A DNA stretch of 64,000 bases, from assembly GCF_001655615.1 (NCBI RefSeq), contig NZ_CP011567.1, positions 4,969,001-5,033,000 of the forward strand. Reading direction: 5' to 3'. The translations under genes were made by a program, and so were the position numbers. The stretch is from Pseudomonas sp. GR 6-02. Its GTDB lineage: Bacteria > Pseudomonadota > Gammaproteobacteria > Pseudomonadales > Pseudomonadaceae. Shown piece after piece: positions 26,321-35,052 of the stretch. Under the pieces are notes generated by a model. It was not told the origin of the DNA. It made no database searches and saw nothing but the letters and a program-made list of their open reading frames with translations. Position 1 is the stretch's first letter, and each line of letters begins with the position of its first letter.

Positions 26321-28099
26321 ATGAACATTAATCTGCAACTCGACGCCCTGCGCAACGCTTACCGTGATGGCCACATCACGCCTCGGCAATTGCTGCCGAG
26401 CCTGCGGGAAAAAGCCGCGGCGCTGAACCCGGACTATCACTTGTTCATCCATTTACTCAGCGCCGAGGAACTGGAACCGTACCTCGCCGCCCTCGATGGT
26501 CGTGACCCAGACAGCCTGCCGCTGTACGGCGTGCCGTTCGCGATCAAGGACAATATCGATCTGGCGGGCATTCCGACCACGGCGGCGTGCCCGGCGTTTG
26601 CCTACGTGCCGGAGCGTTCGGCGACCATCGTCGAGCAACTGCTGGCGCTGGGTGCAATCCCGCTGGGCAAGACCAATCTCGACCAGTTCGCCACCGGCCT
26701 CAACGGCAGCCGCTCGCCGTATGGCGCTTGCCCGAACAGCGTGTTGCCGGAATATCCGTCGGGCGGTTCCAGCGCCGGCTCTTCACTGGCGGTGGCGCTC
26801 GGCGTGGCGAGTTTTGCCCTGGGCACCGACACCGCAGGTTCCGGGCGCGTACCGGCGGCGCTGAACAATCTGGTCGGTTTGAAAGCCACCAAAGGGCTGA
26901 TCTCAACGGCCGGGGTGGTTCCGGCCTGTCGCACGCTCGATTGCGTCACGACCTTTACGGCCACAGCCCGGGAAGCCAGTCAATTGTTGGCACTGACCGC
27001 TCATCTCGACCCACGGGATGAATACAGCCGCAGCAATCCGCTGTGGAATGACGGCTCGGCCTTCGGCGCGCCGCGCGTGTTTCGTTTCGGTGTGCCCCGT
27101 GCGCAGGACCTGGCGTTCTTCGGCTGCCCTGAAGGCCCGTTGTTGTTTGGCGACGCCATCGACCAGCTTAAAGCCCTGGGCGGTGAAGCGGTCGAACTGG
27201 ATTTGTCGCCCTTCCTGGAAGCGGCGCGGTTGCTCTACGAAGGGCCATGGGTGGCCGAGCGTTACAGCCTGGCCGGCAAATTGATGGAGCAAAATCCTCA
27301 AGCCGTGTTGCCAGTGATTCGTGCCGTGCTGGCCAAGGCCCCGGCGGTGACCGGCGTGCAAACCTTCCGCGCCCACTACCGACTGCAAGCCTTGAAGGCG
27401 CTGTGCGACAGAGTATTGGAGGGCCTCGACTGCGTGCTGACGCCAACCATTGGCCGTCCGGTGACATTGGCGGAACTTGCCGCCGAACCGGTACTGCGCA
27501 ACTCGGAACTGGGCTACTACACCAACTTCATGAACCTGCTCGATTACGCTGCCGTCGCCGTGCCCAGCGGATTGATGGGCAATGGTTTGCCATGGGGCGT
27601 GACCTTGTTTGGTCGCGCGTTTACCGATCAGTATCTGTTGAGCGTGGCAGATGCCCTGCAACGTCAGCAGGGCCTGGCGTCACCCGCACCGGCCGCCATC
27701 GCGCGCAATGACCGGGCACGACTGGTGGTCTGCGGCGCGCACCTGGAGGGGCTGGCGCTGAACTGGCAACTCAAACAGCGTGGAGCGCGGCTGGTAGAAA
27801 CAACTCAGAGTTCTCCCGACTATCAGCTGTATGCCTTGGCCGGCGGCCCACCGTATCGCCCCGGCATGGTCCGCGTTAAAGAGGGCGGCGTGGCGATTGC
27901 GGTGGAAGTCTGGGAATTGCCGAGCAGTGAGCTGGGGTCGTTCCTCACCGGGATTCCCGCTCCACTGGGATTGGGCAAGGTGCAACTGGCGGATGGGCGT
28001 TGGGAGAGCGGGTTTATCTGTGAGCCGTATGGGTTGGACGGGGCGGTGGAAATCAGTCATTTGGGCGGGTGGCGGGCGTATTTGAAAAGCCTGGGTTGA
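26321..28099 (+). CDS. atzF: Allophanate hydrolase
   Basis: The product is 592 aa. The amidase-signature domain (about 1-450) carries the Ser-cisSer-Lys triad: Lys76 (AIKDNID), Ser150 (PSGGSSAGSS) and nucleophile Ser174 (GTDTAGSGR). A C-terminal allophanate-hydrolase domain (about 470-590) follows, as in AtzF. It hydrolyses allophanate to ammonia and CO2, the last step of guanidine assimilation here. It follows the carboxylase by 25 bp and ends the operon. Confidence 0.94.
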   Translation: MNINLQLDALRNAYRDGHITPRQLLPSLREKAAALNPDYHLFIHLLSAEELEPYLAALDGRDPDSLPLYGVPFAIKDNIDLAGIPTTAACPAFAYVPERSATIVEQLLALGAIPLGKTNLDQFATGLNGSRSPYGACPNSVLPEYPSGGSSAGSSLAVALGVASFALGTDTAGSGRVPAALNNLVGLKATKGLISTAGVVPACRTLDCVTTFTATAREASQLLALTAHLDPRDEYSRSNPLWNDGSAFGAPRVFRFGVPRAQDLAFFGCPEGPLLFGDAIDQLKALGGEAVELDLSPFLEAARLLYEGPWVAERYSLAGKLMEQNPQAVLPVIRAVLAKAPAVTGVQTFRAHYRLQALKALCDRVLEGLDCVLTPTIGRPVTLAELAAEPVLRNSELGYYTNFMNLLDYAAVAVPSGLMGNGLPWGVTLFGRAFTDQYLLSVADALQRQQGLASPAPAAIARNDRARLVVCGAHLEGLALNWQLKQRGARLVETTQSSPDYQLYALAGGPPYRPGMVRVKEGGVAIAVEVWELPSSELGSFLTGIPAPLGLGKVQLADGRWESGFICEPYGLDGAVEISHLGGWRAYLKSLG

Positions 28100-28221
28100 T
28101 CGCCTGATCACCGGCAAGGCTCCTTCAGGAATGTGCGAGCGTTAGCTTGCACATGGCAGCTTGCGGGACGATCATGCGCAGCTCGGGCCAAGCAAACCGG
28201 CCATTACCAAATGACCCTTTC

Positions 28222-28440
28222 ATGAATAAGCCAGACCTCTGCCCGGCCTGTGGCGCTTCCAACGACTGCAGCCTGGCCGACCCACGAACCGTCGATCGTG
28301 CCTGCTGGTGCTACGGCGTCAGCATCGACCCGGCGGTGTTCGAAACGCTGCCGGCCGAGCTGCGTGACAAGTCCTGCCTGTGCCCGGCCTGCGCCCGGGT
28401 CGAGGCGCAGTTGCAAGCAGCCGCCTGGCCGATCACGTAA
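28222..28440 (+). CDS. Cysteine-rich CWC-family protein
   Basis: The product is 72 aa from ATG 28222; the longer frame from 28147 lacks family similarity. Cysteines are arranged as CPACGASNDCSLAD, RACWCYG and SCLCPACAR, the pattern of the cysteine-rich CWC family, probably a small metal-binding (zinc) fold. It precedes the pseudouridine synthase gene by 33 bp, a pairing common in pseudomonads. The function is not known. Confidence 0.82.
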   Translation: MNKPDLCPACGASNDCSLADPRTVDRACWCYGVSIDPAVFETLPAELRDKSCLCPACARVEAQLQAAAWPIT

Positions 28441-28473
28441 CATACGCAGCCCTTTTCCCACCGATCCCTGGCC

Positions 28474-29166
28474 ATGCGCGTTGACCGTTTCCTCAGCAAC
28501 CTGCCCCGCTTCAACCGCAAGCAGGTACGCCTGTTGCTGGTGGAAAAGCGCGTCAGGGTCGACGGAACTATCGTCAGCGACCCTCACGCCGAGGTTCTCG
28601 AGTTCAGCCGCGTGGAAGTCGACGACGAAGTGCTGCAGGTCGGTAAACCGGCCCGCTACTTCATGCTGCACAAACCGCCCGGCTGCGTCAGTGCGACCCG
28701 CGACCCGCAACACCCGACGGTGCTCGACCTGATCCATGAAGCGGACAAGGATGACCTGCACATCGCCGGTCGCCTGGACTTCAACACCACCGGCCTGATG
28801 CTGATCACCAACGACGGCACCTGGTCGCGACGCCTGACCCAGCCACAGACCAAACTGCCCAAGGTGTACTACGTCGAGACGGAGCAGGAGATCACTGCCG
28901 ACTACGCGATCACGTTCGCCAAAGGCCTGTACTTCGCCTTCGAAGACCTCACAACCCAGCCTGCCGAACTGGTCTTGCTCGGGGCAAAATCGGCGCGCCT
29001 GAGCATCGTCGAGGGCCGTTATCATCAGGTAAAACGGATGTTCGGCCACTTCGACAACAAGGTATTGCGCCTGCACCGCGAACGCATGGGGCCGCTGCTG
29101 CTCGACGACGCGCTGAAGCCCGGCGAATACCGGCCGTTGAGCGTCGAAGAGATCCGATTGATCTAA
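28474..29166 (+). CDS. rsuA: 16S rRNA pseudouridine synthase, RsuA family
   Basis: The product is 230 aa, the length of E. coli RsuA (231). An N-terminal S4 RNA-binding domain (MRVDRFLSNLPRFNRKQVR) is followed by the catalytic motif GRLDFNTTGLMLITNDG with Asp102 as nucleophile. RsuA converts U516 of 16S rRNA to pseudouridine. Other RsuA/RluB/E/F members share the motif, so the exact target is inferred from length and domain order. Confidence 0.87.
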   Translation: MRVDRFLSNLPRFNRKQVRLLLVEKRVRVDGTIVSDPHAEVLEFSRVEVDDEVLQVGKPARYFMLHKPPGCVSATRDPQHPTVLDLIHEADKDDLHIAGRLDFNTTGLMLITNDGTWSRRLTQPQTKLPKVYYVETEQEITADYAITFAKGLYFAFEDLTTQPAELVLLGAKSARLSIVEGRYHQVKRMFGHFDNKVLRLHRERMGPLLLDDALKPGEYRPLSVEEIRLI

Positions 29167-29482
29167 GCCGACGACCGCTCAGCAGAAGTTGTCGAACATT
29201 TTTCGAAAGATACTTGCGCGATGACGTGACCCCTGCTTGAATCAGGACGTCGGCGCGAAATGTGACCGACGAGTCACCAAAACTACTCTAAGAAACTTTT
29301 TGCCGGCAGAGAACCCTCAGGTTCCGCCTTCCCCCGGCAAACTGCCCGCTTATAACAATACCCGTCGACCGGCGTGCAATGGATCGACATGGGCCTTCAA
29401 AAATTCCAGGCGTATGCCTACCTGTCACAAAGCTCGTGCAATCTGATTTGCGCGCATACCCGCTTGCCAGGAGTCTTATGTC
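29167..29482. other. Intergenic region upstream of phaG
   Basis: This 316-bp gap has no open frame of protein-like composition. GAAACTTTTTGCCGGCAGAG around 29291 resembles an AlgU -35 element but the spacing to a -10 does not fit. CAGGAG near 29469 is the likely phaG ribosome-binding site. Nothing else was recognised. Confidence 0.4.
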
Positions 29483-30367
29483 ATGAGGCCAGAAATCGCT
29501 GTGCTGGATATACAGGGTCAGTATCGGGTTTACACGGAGTTCTATCGCGCAGACGCCGCAGAAAAGACCATCATTCTGGTCAACGGCTCGATGTCCACGA
29601 CTGCGTCGTTTGCCCAAACCGTGAAAAACCTTTATCCGCAGTTCAATGTGGTGTGCTACGACCAGCCCTACGCGGGCAAGTCCAAGGCTCACAACCTGCA
29701 TGAGAAAATGCTGACCAAGGAAATCGAAGGGCAGATCCTCCTGGAGCTGATCGACCACTTCGCCGCCGAACACGTGCTGTCGTTCTCCTTTGGTGGCGCC
29801 GCCACGCTCGTCGCCCTAGCCCACCGGCCACGGCGCATCGAAAAGGCTGTGATCAGCTCGTTCTCGCCGGTGGTCAACGAGCACATGCTCGACTACCTTC
29901 AGCGCGGTGTCGATTACCTCGGCAACCGGGACGGTGACCGCGTCGGCCATCTGGTGAACAGCACCATCGGCAAACACCTGCCTTCGCTGTTCAAGCGCTT
30001 CAACCACCGTCACGTCAGTTCGTTGGCCGAACACGAATACGGGCAGATGCACTTCCACATCAGCGACGTGCTCAACAGCGACCGCAACTGCTACCTGAAC
30101 GCGGCAAAGAAAATCAATGTGCCAGTGCTGTTCATGAACGGCGAATGGGACGAGTACACCGCCCCCGCCGATGCCAGGCTGTTCGCCGGCCATGTGCAAC
30201 ACAGCACCTTCAGCACCCTTCAGGCCACCGGCCACTTCCTCGACATGGAACACAAAACCGCTTGCCAAGACAGCCGTAACGCACTGCTGGGCTTCCTGAA
30301 ACCGACGCAACTCGAAAGCCGACCGCGTTACCAGTACGTCCAGGACCACCATGCATTTGCAATCTGA
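29483..30367 (+). CDS. phaG: PhaG, 3-hydroxyacyl-ACP thioesterase/transacylase for mcl-PHA
   Basis: The product is 294 aa and begins MRPEIAVLDIQGQYRVYTEF, matching the remembered P. putida PhaG N-terminus. It is an alpha/beta hydrolase with a nucleophile elbow SFSFGGA (Ser102), a family-typical HEYGQMHFHISD segment and C-terminal GHFLDME histidine. PhaG diverts (R)-3-hydroxyacyl-ACP from fatty-acid synthesis to medium-chain polyhydroxyalkanoate precursors. RhlA of rhamnolipid synthesis is a close relative, but the sequence and the lack of rhlB favour PhaG. It stands as a single gene. Confidence 0.92.
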   Translation: MRPEIAVLDIQGQYRVYTEFYRADAAEKTIILVNGSMSTTASFAQTVKNLYPQFNVVCYDQPYAGKSKAHNLHEKMLTKEIEGQILLELIDHFAAEHVLSFSFGGAATLVALAHRPRRIEKAVISSFSPVVNEHMLDYLQRGVDYLGNRDGDRVGHLVNSTIGKHLPSLFKRFNHRHVSSLAEHEYGQMHFHISDVLNSDRNCYLNAAKKINVPVLFMNGEWDEYTAPADARLFAGHVQHSTFSTLQATGHFLDMEHKTACQDSRNALLGFLKPTQLESRPRYQYVQDHHAFAI

Positions 30368-30374
30368 AACAGAG

Positions 30375-30444
30375 TCATCGCGAGCAAGTCCCGCCCTACT
30401 GTGTTGAACGTACTCCCGTAGGCGCGAGGCTTGCCCGCGAATGA
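30375..30444. repeat. Degenerate REP-like inverted repeat after phaG
   Basis: Arms TCATCGCGAGCAAG and CTTGCCCGCGAATGA are imperfect inverted copies about 40 nt apart. They resemble a third Pseudomonas REP type (cgcgagcaagc). It lies between phaG and the tRNA gene. Confidence 0.6.
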
Positions 30445-30549
30445 CCGCCAAGCGGTCCCTGTTTGTGTTTCACCCGACGCTAAAGCCATCGCGCATAAAG
30501 AAAAACTTCAAATCCGCGCTCACATCTGGTACAAAGTCAGCCGCTCTAA

Positions 30550-30623
30550 GCGGGTGTCGTATAATGGCATTACTCCAGCTTCCCAAGCTGATAACGAGGG
30601 TTCGATTCCCTTCACCCGCTCCA
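30550..30623 (+). tRNA. tRNA-Gly (anticodon CCC)
   Basis: A 74-nt cloverleaf is present: acceptor GCGGGTG / CACCCGC, an anticodon arm CAGC-TTCCCAA-GCTG giving anticodon CCC, T-arm GAGGGTTCGATTCCCTTC, and an encoded discriminator-CCA end (TCCA). It closely resembles bacterial tRNA-Gly(CCC). A terminator follows at 30672. Confidence 0.95.
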
Positions 30624-30671
30624 ATCAGATTTCAGTCTCACGTCGTTTCTTGACGGGGGATGCAAGTAAAG

Positions 30672-30701
30672 AAAAAACCGGCCTTGATGGCCGGTTTTTT
30701 T
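30672..30701 (+). terminator. Rho-independent terminator after tRNA-Gly
   Basis: AAAAAACCGGCC-TTGAT-GGCCGGTTTTTTT forms a GC-rich stem followed by seven T residues on the plus strand, 49 nt after the tRNA. Confidence 0.9.
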
Positions 30702-30888
30702 GTGCCTGGGATTTGGGGGCCCTCCAGTCCTTGACACCTCCGGCCCCGCATACTAGCGAATGCTATACTTCCTACGGATTGCATGAAGTGTGCAACGTTC
30801 CCCACGGGCGCAGATACCGACTGCAAATCTCAGTTTACGGCTGCGGGACAGAGGAGGCCTACGGCCAACACGAGATGGGAGGTGTGGC

Positions 30889-31443
30889 ATGAACCGACAC
30901 TATTACATCAGTGACAATCTCGACGATCTCGAAGCCCTTGAAACCGAACTGGAAGCCAACGGCATCAATACCGAACAAATTCATGTGCTCAGCGAACAAG
31001 TGGCTGATGTTGAAGAACATCATCTCCACGAGGTCAACTCGTTGATGAAACAGGATGTTGTTCACTCTGGCGAGATTGGTGCAGTGGTTGGTGTGCCACT
31101 CGCAGCGCTGATCCTTGGCGGTGCCTATTGGCTGGGCTGGACCGAAACCGCCGCAGGCTGGGTACCTTTTATCTTCCTTGCCATTGTTATATTTGGCTTC
31201 TGCATCTGGGAAGGCGGCTTTTTTGGTATTCAGGTACCTAACGCGCACTTCCGCAACTTTAAACAGATGGTGGAAGACGGCAAACATATCTTCTTCGTGG
31301 ATGTTGATCCGAATCAGGAGCCGGTATTGGATCGGGTCATTGAACATCATCCAAAACTGAAGATCGCCGGCACGGGTACGGCATCCCCTCACTGGACAGT
31401 CGCCTGGCTGCACAAATGGCATCAGTTCAAGCGAACGATATAA
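30889..31443 (+). CDS. Unknown two-helix membrane protein
   Basis: The product is 184 aa from ATG 30889 (MNRHYYISDNLDDLEALETE) with GGGAGG upstream. A soluble N-terminal part (1-58) of ferredoxin-like composition precedes two transmembrane helices (about 62-84 and 88-108), then a soluble C-terminal part (115-184). The layout resembles DUF1269-type stress proteins, but no named family was recognised with certainty. It stands between the tRNA gene and the convergent oxidase cluster. Confidence 0.65.
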   Translation: MNRHYYISDNLDDLEALETELEANGINTEQIHVLSEQVADVEEHHLHEVNSLMKQDVVHSGEIGAVVGVPLAALILGGAYWLGWTETAAGWVPFIFLAIVIFGFCIWEGGFFGIQVPNAHFRNFKQMVEDGKHIFFVDVDPNQEPVLDRVIEHHPKLKIAGTGTASPHWTVAWLHKWHQFKRTI

Positions 31444-31494
31444 CGCCATTTATTGCGGGTTGACCCCGGAGGCTCAAAGCCCTCCGTAAGCTGT

Positions 31495-31812
31495 TTATTG
31501 ACCGAAGAAGATGACCCGGCTGAGGAAAACATAATCCGCCTCGGTGGCCATCAACCCGACGAGCACCAGCAAACACAACGGTGGCACCAATATGGCGTAG
31601 ACCATGGCCAACCGTTCCCAGGCCATGTGCATGAAGATGGAGACAATTAAACCTGCCTTCAACAACATGAAAGTGATAATCAGGGCCCACCGAAGGTAGC
31701 CATGGAAGTGAAAATAATCGACCAGATACGACATCGTGCTGAGGACGAATAACAGCCCCCAGATTTTGAGGTACAAACTGATCGGATGTTGTTGACCCTG
31801 AGCATGCGCCAT
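31495..31812 (-). CDS. Cytochrome c oxidase subunit IV (prokaryotic type)
   Basis: The product is 105 aa from ATG 31812 (MAHAQGQQHPISLYLKIW) with three transmembrane helices. The segment IVSIFMHMAWERL is typical of COX4_pro/CyoD-like subunits. It is last in the oxidase operon, starting 13 bp after the stop of the subunit III gene. It probably stabilises the complex rather than taking part in catalysis. Confidence 0.85.
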   Translation of the reverse strand: MAHAQGQQHPISLYLKIWGLLFVLSTMSYLVDYFHFHGYLRWALIITFMLLKAGLIVSIFMHMAWERLAMVYAILVPPLCLLVLVGLMATEADYVFLSRVIFFGQ

Positions 31813-31825
31813 CACCCGCGCTCCT

Positions 31826-32539
31826 CTACCATAAATAGAAGAAAGCAAAAATAAACACCCACACCAAGTCCACGAAGTGCCAGTAAAGCCCGGCTATTTC
31901 GACGTTCTGATAATTTCCGGAGCGCTCATAATCTCCTCGCATGACTTTCATCGCCACAATGCTGAGATAGATGGCGCCGATTGACACATGCAGTCCGTGA
32001 AAACCGGTAATCATGAAGAAGCTGGCCCCAAATTGCGCCGCGCCCATGGGGTTCCCCCAGGGACGCACGCCTTCGGCGATAAGCTTGCTCCATTCAAATG
32101 CCTGCATGCTGACGAAGGTCACGCCCAAGGCAGCGGTCGCCAGCATCAGGGCTGTGGTTTTCGCGCGATCACGGCGATAGGCGAAGTTAACAGCCATGGC
32201 CATGGTGCCGCTGCTGCTGATCAGCACAAAGGTCATGATGGCAATCAGAATAAGCGGGATTTCTCTACCGCCAATCGTCAATGCGAACACTTCACTGGGG
32301 TTCGGCCAAGGGGCGGTGATGGTCATGCGGACCGACATGTAGCCGGTTAAAAAACAGGTGAATATAAACGTGTCGCTAAGCAGGAATATCCACATCATCG
32401 CCTTGCCCCAGGGGACCTGCCTGAAAGCCTCCCTATCCGAGGCCCAGTCGCTGGCGATGCCCTGCCATCCCGGGGCAGGCGGCGGGCTTGGTGGATTGGA
32501 TGAACTTGACTCGGCCGGTGCTAATGGGTGCGATGCCAT
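31826..32539 (-). CDS. Haem-copper oxidase subunit III (first of two)
   Basis: The product is 237 aa of the COX3/CyoC family, with a soluble Pro-Ser-rich N-terminus and then five helices. FHGLHVSIGAIYL and the closing YWHFVDLVWVFIFAFFYLW are the subunit III signature. It lies 6 bp downstream of another COX3-like gene, so the operon encodes two subunit III-type proteins. Confidence 0.88.
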   Translation of the reverse strand: MASHPLAPAESSSSNPPSPPPAPGWQGIASDWASDREAFRQVPWGKAMMWIFLLSDTFIFTCFLTGYMSVRMTITAPWPNPSEVFALTIGGREIPLILIAIMTFVLISSSGTMAMAVNFAYRRDRAKTTALMLATAALGVTFVSMQAFEWSKLIAEGVRPWGNPMGAAQFGASFFMITGFHGLHVSIGAIYLSIVAMKVMRGDYERSGNYQNVEIAGLYWHFVDLVWVFIFAFFYLW

Positions 32540-32545
32540 GGCTTT

Positions 32546-33232
32546 TCACCTCAGGCCGCAGAATCTGGCGATGGCTTCATAGGTTTGCGGCGTGCTGGTC
32601 AGCAGCGCGAAGAGCACGAACCAAAGACCCAATAAGTAGTGCCAATAGGTGGTACAGAGCTCTACGCTGACGCGCAGTTGCGGCAACGGCACGTGACGCA
32701 GGAATTTAACGACGGTTATGCCCCAGGCAATCAACCCGCCCAGCAGGTGAAGGCCATGCACACCGGTCAACAGGTAGAAGAAACTGTTGGCCGGATTGCT
32801 GGCGACAAAGTAGCCCCAGGCGACAAACTGCTGCCAGACCCAGACTTGTCCCGTCAGAAAGGCAATTGCAAATACCCCCCCCACGACAAAACCCATGACC
32901 GTTGCGTCCAGTCGAGCCTGTCGGGCGGCCATGCGCGACCACTGCAGTGCGATGCAACTCAGTACCAGAAAAGCCGAATTCACCCACAACGGCCATGGGT
33001 TGGCTAAAGGCGCCAAGGGGTCTGTCAGGGGTAGCCAGTCGGCCATTTGTGAGCGGGCAATGAAGGCGAGCAGGAAGAGAAAGAATAACGAACTCACCAC
33101 AGCCAGAAACAAGCGCAGGCCTACCCTTGCGGTTCGGCTTCTATCGGCGTCGACCTGAATACCTTCAGGATCGCGATTCCAACTGCCGCCGGGGTCAGCG
33201 TCGTCGGCGTTTCTCAATAGCAGTCTGTTCAT
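32546..33232 (-). CDS. Haem-copper oxidase subunit III-like protein (second)
   Basis: The product is 228 aa, a COX3-like protein with five or more helices after a charged 35-residue N-terminus. It has GVHGLHLLGGLIAWG and YWHYLLGLWFVLFALL, parallel to its neighbour. Its start overlaps the stop of the subunit I gene (ATGA), indicating translational coupling. Two subunit III genes in series are also known from other Pseudomonas and Bacteroidetes-type oxidase clusters; how they divide the role is unknown. Confidence 0.83.
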   Translation of the reverse strand: MNRLLLRNADDADPGGSWNRDPEGIQVDADRSRTARVGLRLFLAVVSSLFFLFLLAFIARSQMADWLPLTDPLAPLANPWPLWVNSAFLVLSCIALQWSRMAARQARLDATVMGFVVGGVFAIAFLTGQVWVWQQFVAWGYFVASNPANSFFYLLTGVHGLHLLGGLIAWGITVVKFLRHVPLPQLRVSVELCTTYWHYLLGLWFVLFALLTSTPQTYEAIARFCGLR

Positions 33233-35004
33233 GTTTTAACGTCCGCTATCTTGGTTCCGGCACTGAGTTGCCGCATTTGCTCCAGCTCCTCGGCAGAGAC
33301 CGTTTGCGGCACGAAATCCTGCTCTATCCCCGGCACGCTGTAGTCATAGGCCCAGCGATGCACCACCGGCAGTTTCGCTCCCCAGTTACCGTGTACCGGT
33401 GGGGTGTTCGGTGTTTGCCATTCCAGGCTGGCCGCGCCCCAGGGATTACTGCCTGCGGGCTTACCTTTAAATACACTCCAGGCCATGTTGAACACGAACA
33501 GCAACTGGGAAACGCCGACGGTCAATGCGACCACCGTAATGAAGGCATTCAACTCTTGCGCCGACTGCGGGATGAACGCGTAGTTTTCATAGGCGTAGTA
33601 ACGGCGCGGCATACCCTGGAAACCCAAGTAGTGCATGGGGAAGAAAATGGCGTAGGTACCCAGGAAGGTAATCCAGAAATGCAGCTTGCCCAGGGTGTCG
33701 TTAAACATGCGCCCGGTGACTTTTGGAAACCAATGATAGATGCCGCCGAACACCACCAGTACCGGTGCGACCCCCATGACCATATGGAAATGGGCGACGA
33801 CGAAATAGGTGTCCGAGAGCGGAATGTCCACAATCACATTGCCGAGAAACAACCCGGTCAGACCGCCCACCAGGAAGGTGACGATAAAGGCCAGGGCAAA
33901 CAGCATCGGCACGGTCAGATGAATGTCGCCCCGCCACAGGGTCAACACCCAGTTATAGACTTTCAGTGCAGTCGGCACTGCGATGATCAAGGTGGTGACG
34001 GCGAAGAAAAAGCCAAAGTACGGGTTCATCCCGCTGACATACATATGGTGCGCCCAGACCACAAAGCTGAGCACGCCAATCGCAATAATCGCCCACACCA
34101 TCATTCGGTAGCCGAAGATATTTTTACGCGCATGGGTGCTGATCAAGTCGGAGACCAGGCCAAATGCAGGAAGAGCCACGATGTAGACTTCCGGGTGGCC
34201 GAAGAACCAGAACAGGTGCTGGAATAATATCGGGCTGCCGCCCTGATGATTGAGCTGCTGCCCCAGCGAGATGATCGCCGGCATAAAGAAGCTGGTACCC
34301 AATAGTTTGTCGAACAGCATCATGACCGCGCTGACAAACAACGCAGGGAAGGCCAGCAAGGCCATGATCGAGGCCATGAAGATTCCCCATACGGAGAGCG
34401 GCATGCGGAACAATGTCATGCCGTGCGTGCGTGCCTGCAATACCGTGGTGACGTAGTTCAGCCCGCCCATGGTGGCGGCGACAATAAAAATCGCCAGTGA
34501 GATGAGCATCAGGACAATGCCCCACTCGACCCCCGGTGTCCCCTTGGTGATGGACTGCGGCGGATAGAGCGTCCAGCCCGAACCGGTGGGACCGCCCGGC
34601 ACAAAGAAACCGGCGAGCAATACCAGTACCGCCACCAGGTAGAACCAGTAGCTCAGCATGTTGACGTAGGGGAAGACCATGTCGCGGGCGCCCACCATCA
34701 GTGGGATCAGATAGTTACCGAAGCCACCCAGAAACAGGGCCGTCAGCAAATAAATGACCATGATCATGCCGTGCATGGTCATCGCCTGATAGTAAGTATT
34801 GGCGTCCATGAACGCCAAACTGCCGGGGAAGCCTATCTGTAAGCGCATCAAGTCGGACAACACCACGGCGATAAGCCCCACGAACAGAGCCGTCAAGGAG
34901 TATTGAATGGCTATGACCTTGTGGTCCTGACTCCAGATGTATTTGGTCAGGAAACTTTTAGGCTCGTGCAGTGCTTCTGTTTCGGCTTGCTCCGCATAGG
35001 CCAT
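33229..35004 (-). CDS. coxA: Cytochrome c oxidase subunit I (caa3-type)
   Basis: The product is 591 aa with 12 helices. Haem and copper ligands are visible: HGMIMVIY (low-spin haem His), GHPEVYI (CuB His with cross-linked Tyr), the AHHMYVSG His pair (CuB) and HFHMVMG (haem ligands). It reduces oxygen to water and pumps protons in the inner membrane. The ATG at 35004 lies 8 nt after AGGAGG; a GTG at 35007 is an alternative. It is followed directly by the subunit III-like genes. Confidence 0.95.
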   Translation of the reverse strand: MAYAEQAETEALHEPKSFLTKYIWSQDHKVIAIQYSLTALFVGLIAVVLSDLMRLQIGFPGSLAFMDANTYYQAMTMHGMIMVIYLLTALFLGGFGNYLIPLMVGARDMVFPYVNMLSYWFYLVAVLVLLAGFFVPGGPTGSGWTLYPPQSITKGTPGVEWGIVLMLISLAIFIVAATMGGLNYVTTVLQARTHGMTLFRMPLSVWGIFMASIMALLAFPALFVSAVMMLFDKLLGTSFFMPAIISLGQQLNHQGGSPILFQHLFWFFGHPEVYIVALPAFGLVSDLISTHARKNIFGYRMMVWAIIAIGVLSFVVWAHHMYVSGMNPYFGFFFAVTTLIIAVPTALKVYNWVLTLWRGDIHLTVPMLFALAFIVTFLVGGLTGLFLGNVIVDIPLSDTYFVVAHFHMVMGVAPVLVVFGGIYHWFPKVTGRMFNDTLGKLHFWITFLGTYAIFFPMHYLGFQGMPRRYYAYENYAFIPQSAQELNAFITVVALTVGVSQLLFVFNMAWSVFKGKPAGSNPWGAASLEWQTPNTPPVHGNWGAKLPVVHRWAYDYSVPGIEQDFVPQTVSAEELEQMRQLSAGTKIADVKT

Positions 35005-35052
35005 CACGTCATCCTCCTGTCGAAGTTTCGGTGTACTGCTGGCTGCTTACGG

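Noticed and set aside
22663..28099. Urea amidolyase (urea carboxylase plus allophanate hydrolase) function
   Set aside because: The guanidine-I riboswitch, the likely guanidine-II element and the DUF1989 deiminase pair point to guanidine rather than urea.
29280..29330. AlgU promoter upstream of phaG
   Set aside because: GAAACTT resembles the -35 element but the distance to a TC-type -10 is wrong and the site is 150-200 nt from the gene.
33127..34227. Plus-strand open frame opposite oxidase subunit I
   Set aside because: The minus-strand subunit I has all haem and copper ligands; the other frame has no protein signature.
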